Shown: one piece after another, positions 42,367-52,930 of the stretch
How positions within the stretch are numbered: the stretch's first letter is position 1
Layout: each line of letters starts with the position of its first letter
Source of the DNA: Streptomyces sp. BHT-5-2
Lineage (GTDB): Bacteria; Actinomycetota; Actinomycetes; Streptomycetales; Streptomycetaceae
NCBI RefSeq assembly: GCF_019774615.1
Contig: NZ_CP081496.1
Location: 3,596,001 to 3,660,000 of the forward strand
Length of the DNA stretch: 64,000 nucleotides
Direction of reading: 5' to 3'
The notes under the pieces: generated by a model
Told to the model about the DNA's origin: nothing
Databases searched by the model: none
Seen by the model: the letters and a program-made list of their open reading frames with translations, nothing else
Program-made: the position numbers and the translations under genes

Positions 42367-45300
42367 ATGGTCAGAGGTTCGGTTGTCGGGGGCGAGCCGA
42401 TCGCCATTGTGGGTATGGCCTGCCGATTCCCCGGTGGCGCGATCTCACCCGAGGCGTTCTGGACAATTCTCGACGAGGGACGGGACGCGCTCTCGCCCTT
42501 TCCGACGGACAGGGGCTGGGAGCGTGGTCTCTACGACCCCGATCCTGAGGCACCCGGGAAGGTCTCGCTGCCCAAGAGCGGCTTTCTGCACGATGCGGCC
42601 GAATTCGATGCCGAGTTCTTCGGGTTGTCCCCGCGCGAAGCCTCGGCAACGGACCCACAGCAACGACTGTGGTTGGAGATCTGCTGGGAGGCGCTGGAAC
42701 ACGCCCGACTGGATCCGCACTCTCTGCGTGGCAGCCGAACTGGCGTCTTCGCGGGGTTGACGAATACGGACTACGGCCTGCGGTGGATGACCGGCGGCCG
42801 CGGCCTCGAGGAATATCAGGGGCATCTCCTGGTCGGCAGTACCAACGCGGTCGCCTCGGGCCGGGTGTCGTACCTGCTCGACCTGGCAGGCCCCGCACTG
42901 ACGGTGGACACGGCGTGCTCGTCGTCCCTGGTGACCCTGCACCTGGCCTGTCAGTCGTTGCGGCGCCAGGAGTGCACGCTGGCTCTGGCGGGCGGCGTCA
43001 CTTTGCAGGCCACGCCCGGAGTCCTGCAGGACTTCAGCCGTCAACGGGGATTCTCCGCCGACGGCCGGGTGAAGTCCTTCGCGGCGTCCGCCGACGGTAC
43101 GGCCTTCGGTGAGGGGGCCGGCGTGCTGGTCCTGGAACGATTACCGGACGCCCGGCGAAACGGGCACCGCGTTCTGGCGGTGATACGGGGCACTGCCGTC
43201 AATCAGGACGGTGCCAGTGCCCAGTTGACCGCACCCAGCGGGTCGGCCCAGGCAAGCGTGATCCGCACTGCCCTGGCGGACGCGGCGATACCACCGGCCG
43301 ACATCGACGCGCTGGAGGGGCACGGCACGGCCACACTGCTGGGGGACCAGCATGAACTGCAGGCGGTGCTGGACACCTACGGACAGCAACGCGCGCCGGA
43401 ACGGCCTTTGTGGTTGGGGTCGGTGAAATCCAACATCAGTCACACGATGTCAGCTGCCGGCGCCGCCGGGGTCATCAAGATGGTCCTGGCGCTCCAACAC
43501 CAGCTGCTGCCACGCACACTGCATGTGGATGCGCCCACCCCCCGTGTGGACTGGGGCAAGGGCACCGTCCGGTTGCTGACCGAGCCGCGGGACTGGCCCC
43601 ACCGTCCAGGCCGGCCGCGCCGCTGCGCCGTGTCGGGCTTCGGGATCAGCGGCACCAACGCCCATGTCGTACTCGAAGAGGCGCCCCCTGAGCTCCCGCC
43701 CACCACAGACACCCCCACCACGCAGCTGCCCCGCATCCCCTGGGCCGTCTCCGCGAAGTCCCGTACAGCGCTGCGTGCCCAGGCACGTGCTCTGGCGGCA
43801 CACGCCGAAGAGCACCCCGAGCTCGGTGCGCTCGACATCGCGTATGCGCTGGCCACCACGCGCAGCCACTTCGGCCATCGCGCGGTGTTCCTGGCCCGTG
43901 AGCGTGACGAACTCATCGGCGCGGCCCGCGCCCTCGCCGAGGACCACCCCACGCCCGACACCTTCTGCGCCGCCACCTCGCTTGCTACCGCCGGACCGGT
44001 GATGATCTTCCCGGGGCAGGGCGCACAGTGGCCCGGCATGGCGGCGGAGCTGTTGGACACGTGTGTCCCGTTCGCCGAGCACATGGAGCGTTGCGCCGAG
44101 GCGCTCGCTCCGTTCGCGGACTTCTCCCTGATCGATGTGCTGCGCGAGCGGCCGGCGACTCCTCCGATCGACCGGATCGACGTACTGAGCCACACCATGT
44201 TCGCCGTGCTGACCTCACTGGCCGAGCTGTGGCGCCACTACGGGGTGGAGCCGGCAGCCGTGGTAGGGCATTCGCAAGGGGAAATAGCGGCCGCGTATAC
44301 CGCAGGGGTGCTCTCCTTGGAGGATGCCGCCAGGGTCGTGGCGGTCCGCGGTGGCGCTCTGTCAAAGCTCGCCGGCGCCGGCGGCATGCTGGCGGCAGCA
44401 CTGCCGCCACCGGCGCTGCAGCCGCGGATCGAGAGCGCGGGAGGCCGCCTGTCGCTGTGCGCGGTCAACGGCCCGCGCAGCACGGTGGTGTGCGGGAGCG
44501 ACGACGCCCTGGACACGATGGAACGGGAGCTCACCGCGGCCGGTGTGCGAACCCGCCGCCTGGATACCGATGTCGCCGTGCACTCGGCCCAGGTGGAGCA
44601 GATCCGGGACGAGATCCTCGACGGCCTGGCGGGTATCACACCCAACTCAGCGCGGATTCCGCTGTATTCCACGGTGACCGGGGGCCGGGTGGACGGTTCG
44701 GAGATGGGTGCCGGATTCTGGTACCGCAACACCAGGGCGCCCGTTTACTTCGAGGCCGCCACCCGGACCATGCTGAGGGACGGATTCCGGCACTTCATCC
44801 AGTGCAGCGCGCATCCCGTGCTCACCGCCGCGCTCGAAGAGATCGCCGAGGACCAGAACGCCGAGATCACGGCGCACGGCACGTTGCGGCGCGGCCACGG
44901 TGGCCGGACACAGATGCTGCGGGCGCTCGGCGAGGCGCACGTCTGCGGGGCCGAGGTGAACTGGACGTCCGTGTTCACCGGTACGGGGGCCCGGTCGGTG
45001 GATCTCCCCACCTATCCGTTCCAGCGCCGGCGCCATTGGTTGCCGCTGCCCGATCTCGGTCCGCGAACGGCCTCGCCCGCCGCGGATCATCCGCTTCTGG
45101 ACACCGTCGTGGAGAACGCGGAGACGGGCCAGACACTTTTCTCCGGTGCGATCTCGCGGGATGCGCCTGGCTGGCTCGCCGACCATGTGCTCATGGGGAC
45201 TGCGGTGGTCCCCAGCACGGCACTCGTGGAGCTGGCCCTGCACGCGGGGACTGCCTGCGGATTCCCCACTCTGGACGAGCTGACCGTGCAGACCCCGCTG

Positions 45301-47739
45301 GTGCTTCCCGAGCAGGGAACGGTACGGCTCCAGATCGCGGTGGCGCCACCGCAGGACGGCCGGTGCCGCATCACTGTGTTCGCCTGTAAGGACCAGGGCA
45401 TACCGGCCGCGGGCGGCACCCGGGCCGCGTGGACCTGCCATGCCGAGGGAACGGTGTCGGCGCGTGAAGCGGTGGCGCACTCCGGTCCCGAAGCGTGGCC
45501 GCCACCCGAAGCACGAGCGGTCGACATCGGCGCACTGTACGAACGCCTCCGCGCCCGGGGCTACGACTACGGGCCGGCCTTCCAGGGAGTGCGACGGGTC
45601 TGGCGGGACGCCGACGTGCTGTATGCCGAAGTGGTCGCGGCGCAGGAGGCAGGGGATGACTGCGATCGGTACGGGGTACATCCGGCCCTTCTCGACACCG
45701 CCCTGCAGACCCTGACCGTCGCTCACCTGTCCGGCACTCCCGGGGGCGCATCGGCTCCCCTGGTGCCCTTCGCCTGGAGCGGGGTCTCGCTGCATCGACG
45801 GGGTGCGACCGCGTTGCGCGTCGTGATCAGCCCGGCGCCTGAGGACCGCAGCAGGATGCGGCTCACCGTCTTCGACCAGGCCGGCCGGGCCGTGCTCCAG
45901 GTGGACACTCTCGTCGGCCGCGCTGTGACAGCCGAGCAACTGGAGTTCGCCACCGGACGATGGCGCGCAGACCTGTACCGCCTGACGTGGGCAGACGCCC
46001 ATCCCTCCGGTGGCGGTCCCGCACCGGCTCGGGTGGCGGTCGTGGGTGACGGTATGGAGTGGCTGCGGGCCACTGACGCGGATATCGCCGTCCATCCTGA
46101 CTGGACGGCCATGCGCGCGGCGGCCGAAGGAGGCGATGCCGTTCCCGAAACGGTGTGCTTCACCGTCCGCGGCGGAGACGTGCATACCGCAACGCATCAC
46201 ACTCTGGGCAGAGTTCAGGAGTGGCTGGACGAGGAACGGTTCCGTTCCTGCCGTCTGGTGCTGGTGACACGGGAGGCCGTGGCGTTGGCCGCCGGCCAGG
46301 ATGCGCCCGATCTCGCGGGTGCGGCCTGTGCGGGGTTGATCCGGGCAGCGGAGTCCGAACACCCCGGACGGTTCGCGGTGATCGACGTCGACGATGACGC
46401 CACCCCGGCCGCCTTCGAGCGCGCCCTGGCCCTACGGGAGCCTTCGGCAGCGGTGCGAGGAGGCCGGGTTTTCGTCCCCCGGCTCTCCTCTGCACGTGTG
46501 CCTGCCGCCCGCACGGAGCCACTGTTCGACCCTGAGGGCACCGTCCTGATCACAGGGGGAACCGGTGCCCTGGGCGGACTGCTCGCACACCACCTCGTCA
46601 CCCGGCATGGTGCACGCCGCCTCCTGCTGATCAGCCGACGCGGCGCACAGGCTCCCGGCGCCGCCGATCTGGCCGACCGCCTACGCGAAGCAGGAGCGCA
46701 GGTCAGCATCGTCGCGGCCGATGTCGGTGAGCGACGAGCGCTGGAACAGGTGCTGGCCGACATCCCTGCCGCGCACCCGCTCACCGCGGTGGTCCATGCC
46801 GCGGGAATCGTCGATGACGGCGTGGTGAGTGCCATGACGGCGGAGCGGATGGACACGGTGCTGCGCTCCAAAGCGGACTCGGCCGCCCTCCTGCACGAAC
46901 TCACCGAGCACCTCGACTTGTCGATGTTCGTGCTGTTCTCGTCGGCAAGTGGGCTGCTGGGCAACGCCGGACAGGCCAACTACGCGGCGGCCAACGCCTG
47001 CCTTGACGCGCTGGCTTGCCACAGGGCCGGCCGGGGCCTTCCCGCGACAGCACTCGCCTGGGGCCTGTGGGAACCCCAACACGGCATGGGCGCGAGCCTC
47101 AGCGAGGTGAACCGTGCTCGCCTGGCACACCTCGGGATGGCCGCCCTGCCGGGCCGCGACGGCCTGGCCCTCTTCGACGCCGCCGTGACTCTGGGAGAGC
47201 CCCTGCTCATCCCCATGCGTCTGGACGAACAGCGACTTTCGAGCACCGGAACCGCACCGGGCCGGCACACGCTCTTCCAAGGGCTGACAAGGACAGGCAC
47301 GACGCCTCCGGACAGCTCTTCCCAGGAGGACAGGCAGACGACCGACCTGATGGGCGCCATCCGCAGCCTGCCGCAGAGCGAGCAGGAGGCGGCAGTACTG
47401 GCCTTCGTCCGCGACCATGCGGCAGCGGTGCTGGCCCACTCCCGGCCCACCAGCCTTGACGTCGACAGCCCCTTCACCTCGCTGGGTTTCGATTCCCTGA
47501 TCGCGGTCCAGTTCCGCAACCGGATCAACAAGTCCAGCGGCCTGGAGCTGCCCGCCACGCTGGTCTTCGAGCACCCGGACATCCGAGCCGTCAGCCACTT
47601 GATCGTCCAGAAGCTCGCCCCCGGCCCGACCCAACCGGCCGACGCGGTCCGGGCCACCCCACAGGGCGAAGTGGAGGCCATCCAAGCCATGAGCGCGGAC
47701 GAACTCATTCGCCTGGCGCTGCCCGACACCCCGTCCTGA
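42367..47739 (+). CDS. Type I polyketide synthase, one module KS-AT-DH-KR-ACP
   Basis: 1790 residues, ATG 42367. KS about 12-430: active Cys184 in VDTACSSS, His motifs [11 protein letters not shown] (the family norm is EAHGTGT) and [12 protein letters not shown] (norm KSNIGHT). AT from about 545: nucleophile Ser636 in [16 protein letters not shown], and specificity-loop [10 protein letters not shown]. The GHSQGE form points to methylmalonyl-CoA, but VAVH is neither YASH nor HAFH. DH about 906-1130: HxxxGxxxxP with His940, Asp1110 in HPALLDTA, both intact. KR from about 1395: TGGTGALGG, Tyr1539, second Asp of VDD present (B-type-like). ACP Ser1710 in [10 protein letters not shown]. Expected product extension is a double bond. 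There is no loading domain, thioesterase or clear N-terminal docking helix. Confidence 0.96.
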   Translation: MVRGSVVGGEPIAIVGMACRFPGGAISPEAFWTILDEGRDALSPFPTDRGWERGLYDPDPEAPGKVSLPKSGFLHDAAEFDAEFFGLSPREASATDPQQRLWLEICWEALEHARLDPHSLRGSRTGVFAGLTNTDYGLRWMTGGRGLEEYQGHLLVGSTNAVASGRVSYLLDLAGPALTVDTACSSSLVTLHLACQSLRRQECTLALAGGVTLQATPGVLQDFSRQRGFSADGRVKSFAASADGTAFGEGAGVLVLERLPDARRNGHRVLAVIRGTAVNQDGASAQLTAPSGSAQASVIRTALADAAIPPADIDALEGHGTATLLGDQHELQAVLDTYGQQRAPERPLWLGSVKSNISHTMSAAGAAGVIKMVLALQHQLLPRTLHVDAPTPRVDWGKGTVRLLTEPRDWPHRPGRPRRCAVSGFGISGTNAHVVLEEAPPELPPTTDTPTTQLPRIPWAVSAKSRTALRAQARALAAHAEEHPELGALDIAYALATTRSHFGHRAVFLARERDELIGAARALAEDHPTPDTFCAATSLATAGPVMIFPGQGAQWPGMAAELLDTCVPFAEHMERCAEALAPFADFSLIDVLRERPATPPIDRIDVLSHTMFAVLTSLAELWRHYGVEPAAVVGHSQGEIAAAYTAGVLSLEDAARVVAVRGGALSKLAGAGGMLAAALPPPALQPRIESAGGRLSLCAVNGPRSTVVCGSDDALDTMERELTAAGVRTRRLDTDVAVHSAQVEQIRDEILDGLAGITPNSARIPLYSTVTGGRVDGSEMGAGFWYRNTRAPVYFEAATRTMLRDGFRHFIQCSAHPVLTAALEEIAEDQNAEITAHGTLRRGHGGRTQMLRALGEAHVCGAEVNWTSVFTGTGARSVDLPTYPFQRRRHWLPLPDLGPRTASPAADHPLLDTVVENAETGQTLFSGAISRDAPGWLADHVLMGTAVVPSTALVELALHAGTACGFPTLDELTVQTPLVLPEQGTVRLQIAVAPPQDGRCRITVFACKDQGIPAAGGTRAAWTCHAEGTVSAREAVAHSGPEAWPPPEARAVDIGALYERLRARGYDYGPAFQGVRRVWRDADVLYAEVVAAQEAGDDCDRYGVHPALLDTALQTLTVAHLSGTPGGASAPLVPFAWSGVSLHRRGATALRVVISPAPEDRSRMRLTVFDQAGRAVLQVDTLVGRAVTAEQLEFATGRWRADLYRLTWADAHPSGGGPAPARVAVVGDGMEWLRATDADIAVHPDWTAMRAAAEGGDAVPETVCFTVRGGDVHTATHHTLGRVQEWLDEERFRSCRLVLVTREAVALAAGQDAPDLAGAACAGLIRAAESEHPGRFAVIDVDDDATPAAFERALALREPSAAVRGGRVFVPRLSSARVPAARTEPLFDPEGTVLITGGTGALGGLLAHHLVTRHGARRLLLISRRGAQAPGAADLADRLREAGAQVSIVAADVGERRALEQVLADIPAAHPLTAVVHAAGIVDDGVVSAMTAERMDTVLRSKADSAALLHELTEHLDLSMFVLFSSASGLLGNAGQANYAAANACLDALACHRAGRGLPATALAWGLWEPQHGMGASLSEVNRARLAHLGMAALPGRDGLALFDAAVTLGEPLLIPMRLDEQRLSSTGTAPGRHTLFQGLTRTGTTPPDSSSQEDRQTTDLMGAIRSLPQSEQEAAVLAFVRDHAAAVLAHSRPTSLDVDSPFTSLGFDSLIAVQFRNRINKSSGLELPATLVFEHPDIRAVSHLIVQKLAPGPTQPADAVRATPQGEVEAIQAMSADELIRLALPDTPS

Positions 47740-47757
47740 CCACGATCGGAGAAACCT

Positions 47758-49671
47758 GTGTCCACCGTTGCGTCAGAGCGGCTCGTGGAAGCACTGCGGG
47801 CGGCTCTCACCGAGAACCAACGACTCAAGGAACAGGCCGCCCGGTTCTCCTCCCACCACGACCCCGTCGCCATCGTGGGGATGGGCTGCCGGTTCCCCGG
47901 AAACGTCAACTCCCCGGAGAACATGTGGGACTTCGTCTCGGCCGGTATGGACGCCGCAGGCCCCCTGCCGCGCGGACGGCACTGGGAGACCTGGCGGCCG
48001 GACCCCACTGGCCAGGCCGACCCACTGCTGGTCGAGGCCGGATGCTTCCTCGACAACGCGGCTGACTTCGACGCCCGGTTCTTCGGTATGACGGCGACGG
48101 AAGCCCTCGTCACCGATCCTCAGCAGCGCCTTCTCCTGGAGGTGGCATGGCAGGCGTTGGAACATGCGCGACTTGATCCGGGGAGCCTCCGGGGCACCGC
48201 TACGGGCGTCTACTTCGGCGCCATGTACCACGACTACCTCACTCTCCTGATGTCCATGCCGGACCAGGAGAAGGAAGCCGCCGAGTACCTCTTCGCAGGA
48301 AATCTGGGCAGCGTCCTCGCCGGCCGCGTCGCCTACGCACTGGGCCTGGAAGGGCCGGGCATCACCGTGGACACCGCATGCTCCTCCTCGCTGGTGGCCC
48401 TCCATCTGGCCTGCCAGGCACTGCGGGACGGGGAGTGCACACTGGCGTTGGCCGGCGGCACCACGGTCATGGCGACACCGCTGCTGTTCGGCTCCATCGG
48501 ACACATCGCCGGCCTTGCCCGGGACGGCCGCAGCAAGTCCTTCGCCGCAGGCGCCGACGGCGTGGCCTTCGGCGAAGGCGCAGGCGTGCTGGTGCTGGAA
48601 CGGCTGGCAGATGCACACCGTCATGGGCACCGCGTGCTGGCTGTGATCCGGGGCTCGGCCGTCAATCAGGAAGGCGCCCGTAACGCCATGGTCGTCCCCG
48701 GCGAAGAGGCGTGTCGCAGGCTCGTCCACCAGGCGCTTGCGCGAGCGGACCTCGGGCTCGCCGACATCGACGCCGTGGAAGGCCACGGCAGCGGAACCCC
48801 GGTGGTGGATCCCCTGGAGGTCAAGGCACTCATGGACACCTACGGCCGGCACCGCACGTCGGAGCACCCCTTGTGGCTCGGGTCGGTCAAGTCCAACCTG
48901 GGGCATGCACAAGCCGCCGGCGGCGCCGCAGGGATCATCAAAATGGTCATGGCGCTGCAACATGGCACCCTTCCGCCCACCCTCCACGCCGACGAGCCCA
49001 CACCCCACGTCGACTGGAGCACAGGCACCGTCCGGCTCCTGACCGAGCCGCGTGACTGGCCCCACCGCCCGGACCGACCACGCCGCTGCGCCGTGTCGGG
49101 CTTCGGCATCGGGGGCACCAACGCCCACGTCATCCTCGAAGAAGCGCCGCCGGCGCCGGAACACGTGGCCACCACCACCGCACAACTGCCCCTCATACCC
49201 TGGGTCATCACCGCCAAGACCCCCAACGCCCTGCGCGCGCAGGCCCGCGGTCTCGTCGCACACGCCGAACGCCATCGCCACCTCAGCGCCCTGGACCTCG
49301 CCTACTCGCTTGCCACCACCCGCAGTCACTTCCCCCATCGCGCCCTCCTCCTGGCTCGCCATCGAGACGAACTCCTCGACGCCACCCGCGCCCTCGCCGA
49401 CAACACTCCGCACCCCGGCGTCATGATCTTCCCGGGTGACACCTGGCCCCCTGCTCGGCTCCTTCCCCCACTGGCGGGCTCCGCGCTGGAAGAGCCGTGC
49501 CGTTCGTTCGCCGAGGGGGCCCAGGCGGACTGGAAGGCTGCTTTCGCGGGAACCGGCGCTCATGCGGTGGACCTTCCCACGTATGCCTTTCAGCGGCAGC
49601 CCTACTGGCCGCCTGCCCCAGCCCCGCATCCCTCGTACGACGAAGCGAGCGGGGTGGACCAGACATGCTGA
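47758..49671 (+). CDS. Type I PKS protein with KS and a deleted AT
   Basis: 637 residues; start GTG 47758, 18 bp after the previous stop. Residues 1-35 form a coiled-coil docking helix (SERLVEALRAALTENQRLKE). KS about 36-460 is intact: Cys208 in [32 protein letters not shown]. After the KS-AT linker, AT begins VMIFPGD and within some 45 residues jumps to WKAAFAGTGAHAVDLPTYAF and QRQPYWP, the post-AT linker: about 300 residues with the GHS nucleophile are gone, in frame. No reductive domain, ACP or thioesterase follows. The KS could still accept a chain from the first protein, but it cannot load an extender by itself. The stop overlaps the next ATG. Confidence 0.93.
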   Translation: MSTVASERLVEALRAALTENQRLKEQAARFSSHHDPVAIVGMGCRFPGNVNSPENMWDFVSAGMDAAGPLPRGRHWETWRPDPTGQADPLLVEAGCFLDNAADFDARFFGMTATEALVTDPQQRLLLEVAWQALEHARLDPGSLRGTATGVYFGAMYHDYLTLLMSMPDQEKEAAEYLFAGNLGSVLAGRVAYALGLEGPGITVDTACSSSLVALHLACQALRDGECTLALAGGTTVMATPLLFGSIGHIAGLARDGRSKSFAAGADGVAFGEGAGVLVLERLADAHRHGHRVLAVIRGSAVNQEGARNAMVVPGEEACRRLVHQALARADLGLADIDAVEGHGSGTPVVDPLEVKALMDTYGRHRTSEHPLWLGSVKSNLGHAQAAGGAAGIIKMVMALQHGTLPPTLHADEPTPHVDWSTGTVRLLTEPRDWPHRPDRPRRCAVSGFGIGGTNAHVILEEAPPAPEHVATTTAQLPLIPWVITAKTPNALRAQARGLVAHAERHRHLSALDLAYSLATTRSHFPHRALLLARHRDELLDATRALADNTPHPGVMIFPGDTWPPARLLPPLAGSALEEPCRSFAEGAQADWKAAFAGTGAHAVDLPTYAFQRQPYWPPAPAPHPSYDEASGVDQTC

Positions 49672-50426
49672 CGTTGCAGGGGAAAGTCGCTCTCATCACC
49701 GGAGCCGCACGCGGTCAGGGCGAGGCGGCGGCCAGGCTCTTCGTCGACCTGGGCAGCAGAGTGGTCCTCGCGGATGTGCTGGACGAGGAAGGGCAGCAGG
49801 TCGCCGCTTCACTGGGGGACGCCGCGCGCTACGTGCACCTTGACGTCACCCGGGAATCCGACTGGCAGCACGCCCTGACCGAGGCCACCGAGGAGTTCGG
49901 ACGTGTGGACGCCCTGGTGAACAATGCGGGGATCTTTCACATGAGGTCTCTGGAGAACGAATCCCTGGCGTCCTTCGACCGGGTGCTGAAGACCAACCTG
50001 CTCGGTGCCTTCCTCGGAATCCAAGCGGTGCTTCCGACGATGCGTTCCGCACGCCATGGGGCCATCGTCAATGTCTCCTCGGCCGCCGGACTGATGGGCA
50101 TCGCCTACAGCGGTGCCTATTCGGCGTCGAAATGGGCGCTCCGAGGTCTGACGAAGGTGGCCGCCCTGGAACTGGGCGAATACGGAATCCGCGTCAACAG
50201 CGTCCATCCCGGGATCATCGACACGCCCATGGTCAAGGGCATCGCGCCTCCCGCCGGTCCCGGAAACCATCCCGGCGTCCCGCTGCGCCGCATCGGGCAG
50301 GCCCACGAAGTCGCCTCGCTCGTGGCCTTCCTTGTCTCCGACGCCGCCTCCTATATAAACAGCGCCGAGATCAGCACGGACGGCGGATTCACCGCCGGCC
50401 CCACACCACCGCCGCTCGAAGCTTGA
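49665..50426 (+). CDS. SDR-family oxidoreductase in the PKS operon
   Basis: 253 residues, ATG 49665 overlapping the PKS stop by seven bases, which implies translational coupling. Motifs: ALITGAARGQGEAAARLFVD (TGxxxGxG), VDALVNNAGIF (NNAG), AIVNVSSAAGLMG, YSASKWALRGLTKVAALELG (YxxxK), IRVNSVHPGIIDTPM. Related to 3-alpha/20-beta-hydroxysteroid-type dehydrogenases. Likely reduces or oxidises a carbonyl/alcohol on the polyketide product. Confidence 0.95.
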   Translation: MLTLQGKVALITGAARGQGEAAARLFVDLGSRVVLADVLDEEGQQVAASLGDAARYVHLDVTRESDWQHALTEATEEFGRVDALVNNAGIFHMRSLENESLASFDRVLKTNLLGAFLGIQAVLPTMRSARHGAIVNVSSAAGLMGIAYSGAYSASKWALRGLTKVAALELGEYGIRVNSVHPGIIDTPMVKGIAPPAGPGNHPGVPLRRIGQAHEVASLVAFLVSDAASYINSAEISTDGGFTAGPTPPPLEA

Positions 50427-50468
50427 TGTACGGACCCGGGCTCTGGACCGAGAGGAAACGGAGTGGCC

Positions 50469-51551
50469 ATGCACGTCGGATACCACCTGGGGTGGCAGAA
50501 CTGGCGACAGAACCTCAGCGACGAAGGGATGTACCGCGCGGAGCTGAAACTGCTCGACCAGGTCGAGGACCAGGGCTTTGATTCGATCTGGTCGGTGGAG
50601 CACCACTTCGACGACTTCGCGATGTGTCCGGACGCAACACAGGTGCTGTCGTATCTGGCCGCCCGCACCAGCACCATCGCCCTGGGCACGGGCGCGGTGA
50701 TCCTGCCGTGGAACGACCCGCTGCGTGTGGTGGAGAAGCTGATCATGCTCGATCACCTCAGTGGGGGCAGGCTGCTGGTCGGCCTCGGCCGCGGGCTGGC
50801 GAAGCGGGAGTTCGACGGATTCCGGGTGGACATGAAGGAGGCCCGGGAACGGTTCGACGAGGCGGCTCGCATGGTGCTGCGCGGGCTGGAGACCGGCGTC
50901 GTGGAAAACGACGGCCCCCATTACCCCCAGCCCCGGGTCGAGATCCGACCGCGGCCCACCAGATCGTTCGCCGACCGGCTCTTCTGCGTGGCGATGTCAC
51001 CGGACTCCCAGCTCATCGCCGCCGAGCTCGGGGCGACGATGATGGCCTTCGTCCAGTACCCCGCCGAAGTACACGCCGCAGCGATCGCCCGGCATCGCGC
51101 CCTGTTCGTCGAGTGCCACGGTCGCCCTCCCGGACCGGCCGTACTGACCGACTTCACCTACTGCCACGCCGACCCGGCCGAAGCCGAACGACGTGCCAGA
51201 GAAGCGATCGGCAACTACTTCGTATCCGTGGTCCAGCATTACGACTTCGCCGGCGGGCACTTCGCCGGGATCAAGGGCTACACGGACTACGCGGCGGGCG
51301 CCGCGGCGATCCGCGAGGCCGGAATGGAGAACGCCGCCCGCATATTTGTGGACTCCCAGATCTGGGGCACGCCTGACCAGATCGTCGAGAAGTACCGGAG
51401 GCGACTTGAGGTGATGGGACCGGTGCAGGCAAACGTCGTGTTCTCCCATGGCGGCCTCGGCTACGACGAGATCGAAGCCAGCCAGCGCCTGTTCGCGGCC
51501 GAAGTACTCCCGCAACTCAAAGAACTCACCGCCCCGCCGCCTTCGACGTGA
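50469..51551 (+). CDS. LLM-class flavin-dependent monooxygenase in the PKS operon
   Basis: 360 residues from ATG 50469 (GTG 50463 in frame; GGAG precedes). Bacterial luciferase-type fold: HVGYHLGWQNW, DQGFDSIWSVEHHF, LAARTSTIALGTGAVILPWN, DHLSGGRLLVGLGRGLAKRE, SPDSQLIAAELGATMMAFVQ. Length and EHH motif fit FMN-dependent alkanal-type monooxygenases, found in polyketide clusters as Baeyer-Villiger or hydroxylating enzymes. Last rightward gene of the polyketide operon; substrate not known. Confidence 0.92.
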   Translation: MHVGYHLGWQNWRQNLSDEGMYRAELKLLDQVEDQGFDSIWSVEHHFDDFAMCPDATQVLSYLAARTSTIALGTGAVILPWNDPLRVVEKLIMLDHLSGGRLLVGLGRGLAKREFDGFRVDMKEARERFDEAARMVLRGLETGVVENDGPHYPQPRVEIRPRPTRSFADRLFCVAMSPDSQLIAAELGATMMAFVQYPAEVHAAAIARHRALFVECHGRPPGPAVLTDFTYCHADPAEAERRAREAIGNYFVSVVQHYDFAGGHFAGIKGYTDYAAGAAAIREAGMENAARIFVDSQIWGTPDQIVEKYRRRLEVMGPVQANVVFSHGGLGYDEIEASQRLFAAEVLPQLKELTAPPPST

Positions 51552-51738
51552 TCTCCATTCCCATCAGCCGCCGGGCGACCTCGTCCACCAGCTTGTCCTC
51601 GACCGGCTCGACGGCCGGGGTCTTCTCGTCGTCCGTCACGCTCTGTCCGTCCCGGCCGGCCAGGGCCCGATGCTGAGCCTCGGCCAGCCGGTCACAGCAC
51701 GGTCCTACACGATCTTTCAGACACAGTCACCGTGCTGG

Positions 51739-52307
51739 CAGTCAGCTGGGGCGAGGTGCCGCGAAGAGGCGGCGGACGCGTTCCAGGTCTGCCTGGGTGT
51801 CGACGCCGATGCCGCTGTCGCCGGTGACCGTGACCACTCGGATGCGGTGGCCGTGCTGTAGGGCACGCAGTTGTTCCAGGCCCTCGGCCTCTTCGAGGGG
51901 GGGTGGGGGCGGTCCGAGCGAAGTGGGTGAGGAAGGGAGCACGGTAGGCGTACAGGCCGATGTGCTGGAGGTGGGTGATGCCGGTGTGGTGACGTTGGTA
52001 GGGAATGGGGTGGCGGGAGAAGTACCTGGCGTTGCCGCCCAAGTCGGTGACGACCTTGACCACGTTCGGATCCTGTACGGCGTGCGGGTCGGTCAGGGGC
52101 GTGGCCAGGGCACATCTCGCGGACGCGCTCGTCGTCGGTGGCGATCAGGACCCGGGCCAGGCAGGTGGCGCGCATCGCTCGGCGCCATACGTGCTCGATC
52201 ATGGGGCGGCCCGCGATGTCTCGCAGGACTTTGCCGGGCAGGCGAGTGGCGGCGTAGCGGGCCGGGATCACACCCAGCACGGTGGGCGCCGCAGCACGGG
52301 ATGTCAT
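51739..52307 (-). pseudogene. kdsB: CMP-Kdo synthetase (KdsB), internally deleted and frameshifted
   Basis: ATG 52307 overlaps the kdsD stop (TGATG). The N-terminus is clear: [47 protein letters not shown]. The region with the nucleotide-binding core is then missing. Homology resumes in another frame as [40 protein letters not shown], and a third frame supplies [20 protein letters not shown] and [17 protein letters not shown] up to 51739. One deletion of perhaps 60-70 codons and at least one further slip near 51900 are needed. It is not functional as read. Confidence 0.85.
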
Positions 52308-52930
52308 CACTGCCCCCGGGCCCGGGCACCGAGGTGGCCGGCAGGGTGGACTCGGGCCAGGTCGCCACGGCTCCAACCACGCCGGCCGGCAAGGCTCATC
52401 GCGAGGGCGTCGCCCATGGCGAGGCTGACGGCGGCACTGGCGGTGGGAACCATCTCCAACGGGCATGCCTCGGCCGTCACCGAAGCATCCAGTACGACGT
52501 CGGCCGGTTGCGCGAGTGGCGCCTGGGTGTCGCCGGTGAGGGCGATGACCGGGATGTCCAGCTCCTTCAGCCGTTGTGCCACCTGAAGAGTTTCATCAGT
52601 GCGGCCGCTGTTGCTGACGACGATGGCGATATCACCGGTTTGGATCAGGCCCAGGCCACCGTGCAGCGCGTTGGAAGCGTTCAGAAACACGGCGGGCGTG
52701 CCGGACACCGTGAAGGTGGCGGCCAGTTTGGCGGCCACCAGGCCCGAGGTGCCCGTTCCGATGCACACCACCAGGCGGGTGCAGGCACTCAGCAGTTCCA
52801 ACGCCTCGACGACGACGTGCGGTTCGAGGCGTTCGGAAGCGCGACGGACCGCCTCCGCCTCGTGCAGCATCCGCCGGCGCACCTCGGCTGTCGCCTGCGC
52901 CGCGGTGATGTCCTCGTGCGGGCTGCTCAC
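52307..52930 (-). CDS. kdsD: Arabinose-5-phosphate isomerase-like SIS protein (KdsD type)
   Basis: 207 residues. GTG 52930 overlaps the kdsA stop (GTGA), fixing the start. SIS domain: [80 protein letters not shown]. KdsD makes D-arabinose-5-phosphate from ribulose-5-phosphate, the precursor for KdsA next door. The C-terminal CBS pair of Gram-negative KdsD is absent, as in short SIS-only isomerases; sugar specificity is inferred from neighbours. It ends HPAGHLGA, like KdsD/GutQ. Confidence 0.88.
   Translation of the reverse strand: MSSPHEDITAAQATAEVRRRMLHEAEAVRRASERLEPHVVVEALELLSACTRLVVCIGTGTSGLVAAKLAATFTVSGTPAVFLNASNALHGGLGLIQTGDIAIVVSNSGRTDETLQVAQRLKELDIPVIALTGDTQAPLAQPADVVLDASVTAEACPLEMVPTASAAVSLAMGDALAMSLAGRRGWSRGDLARVHPAGHLGARARGQ

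Noticed and set aside
51739..52307. kdsB as a functional gene
   Set aside because: Homology occupies three frames with a central block missing.
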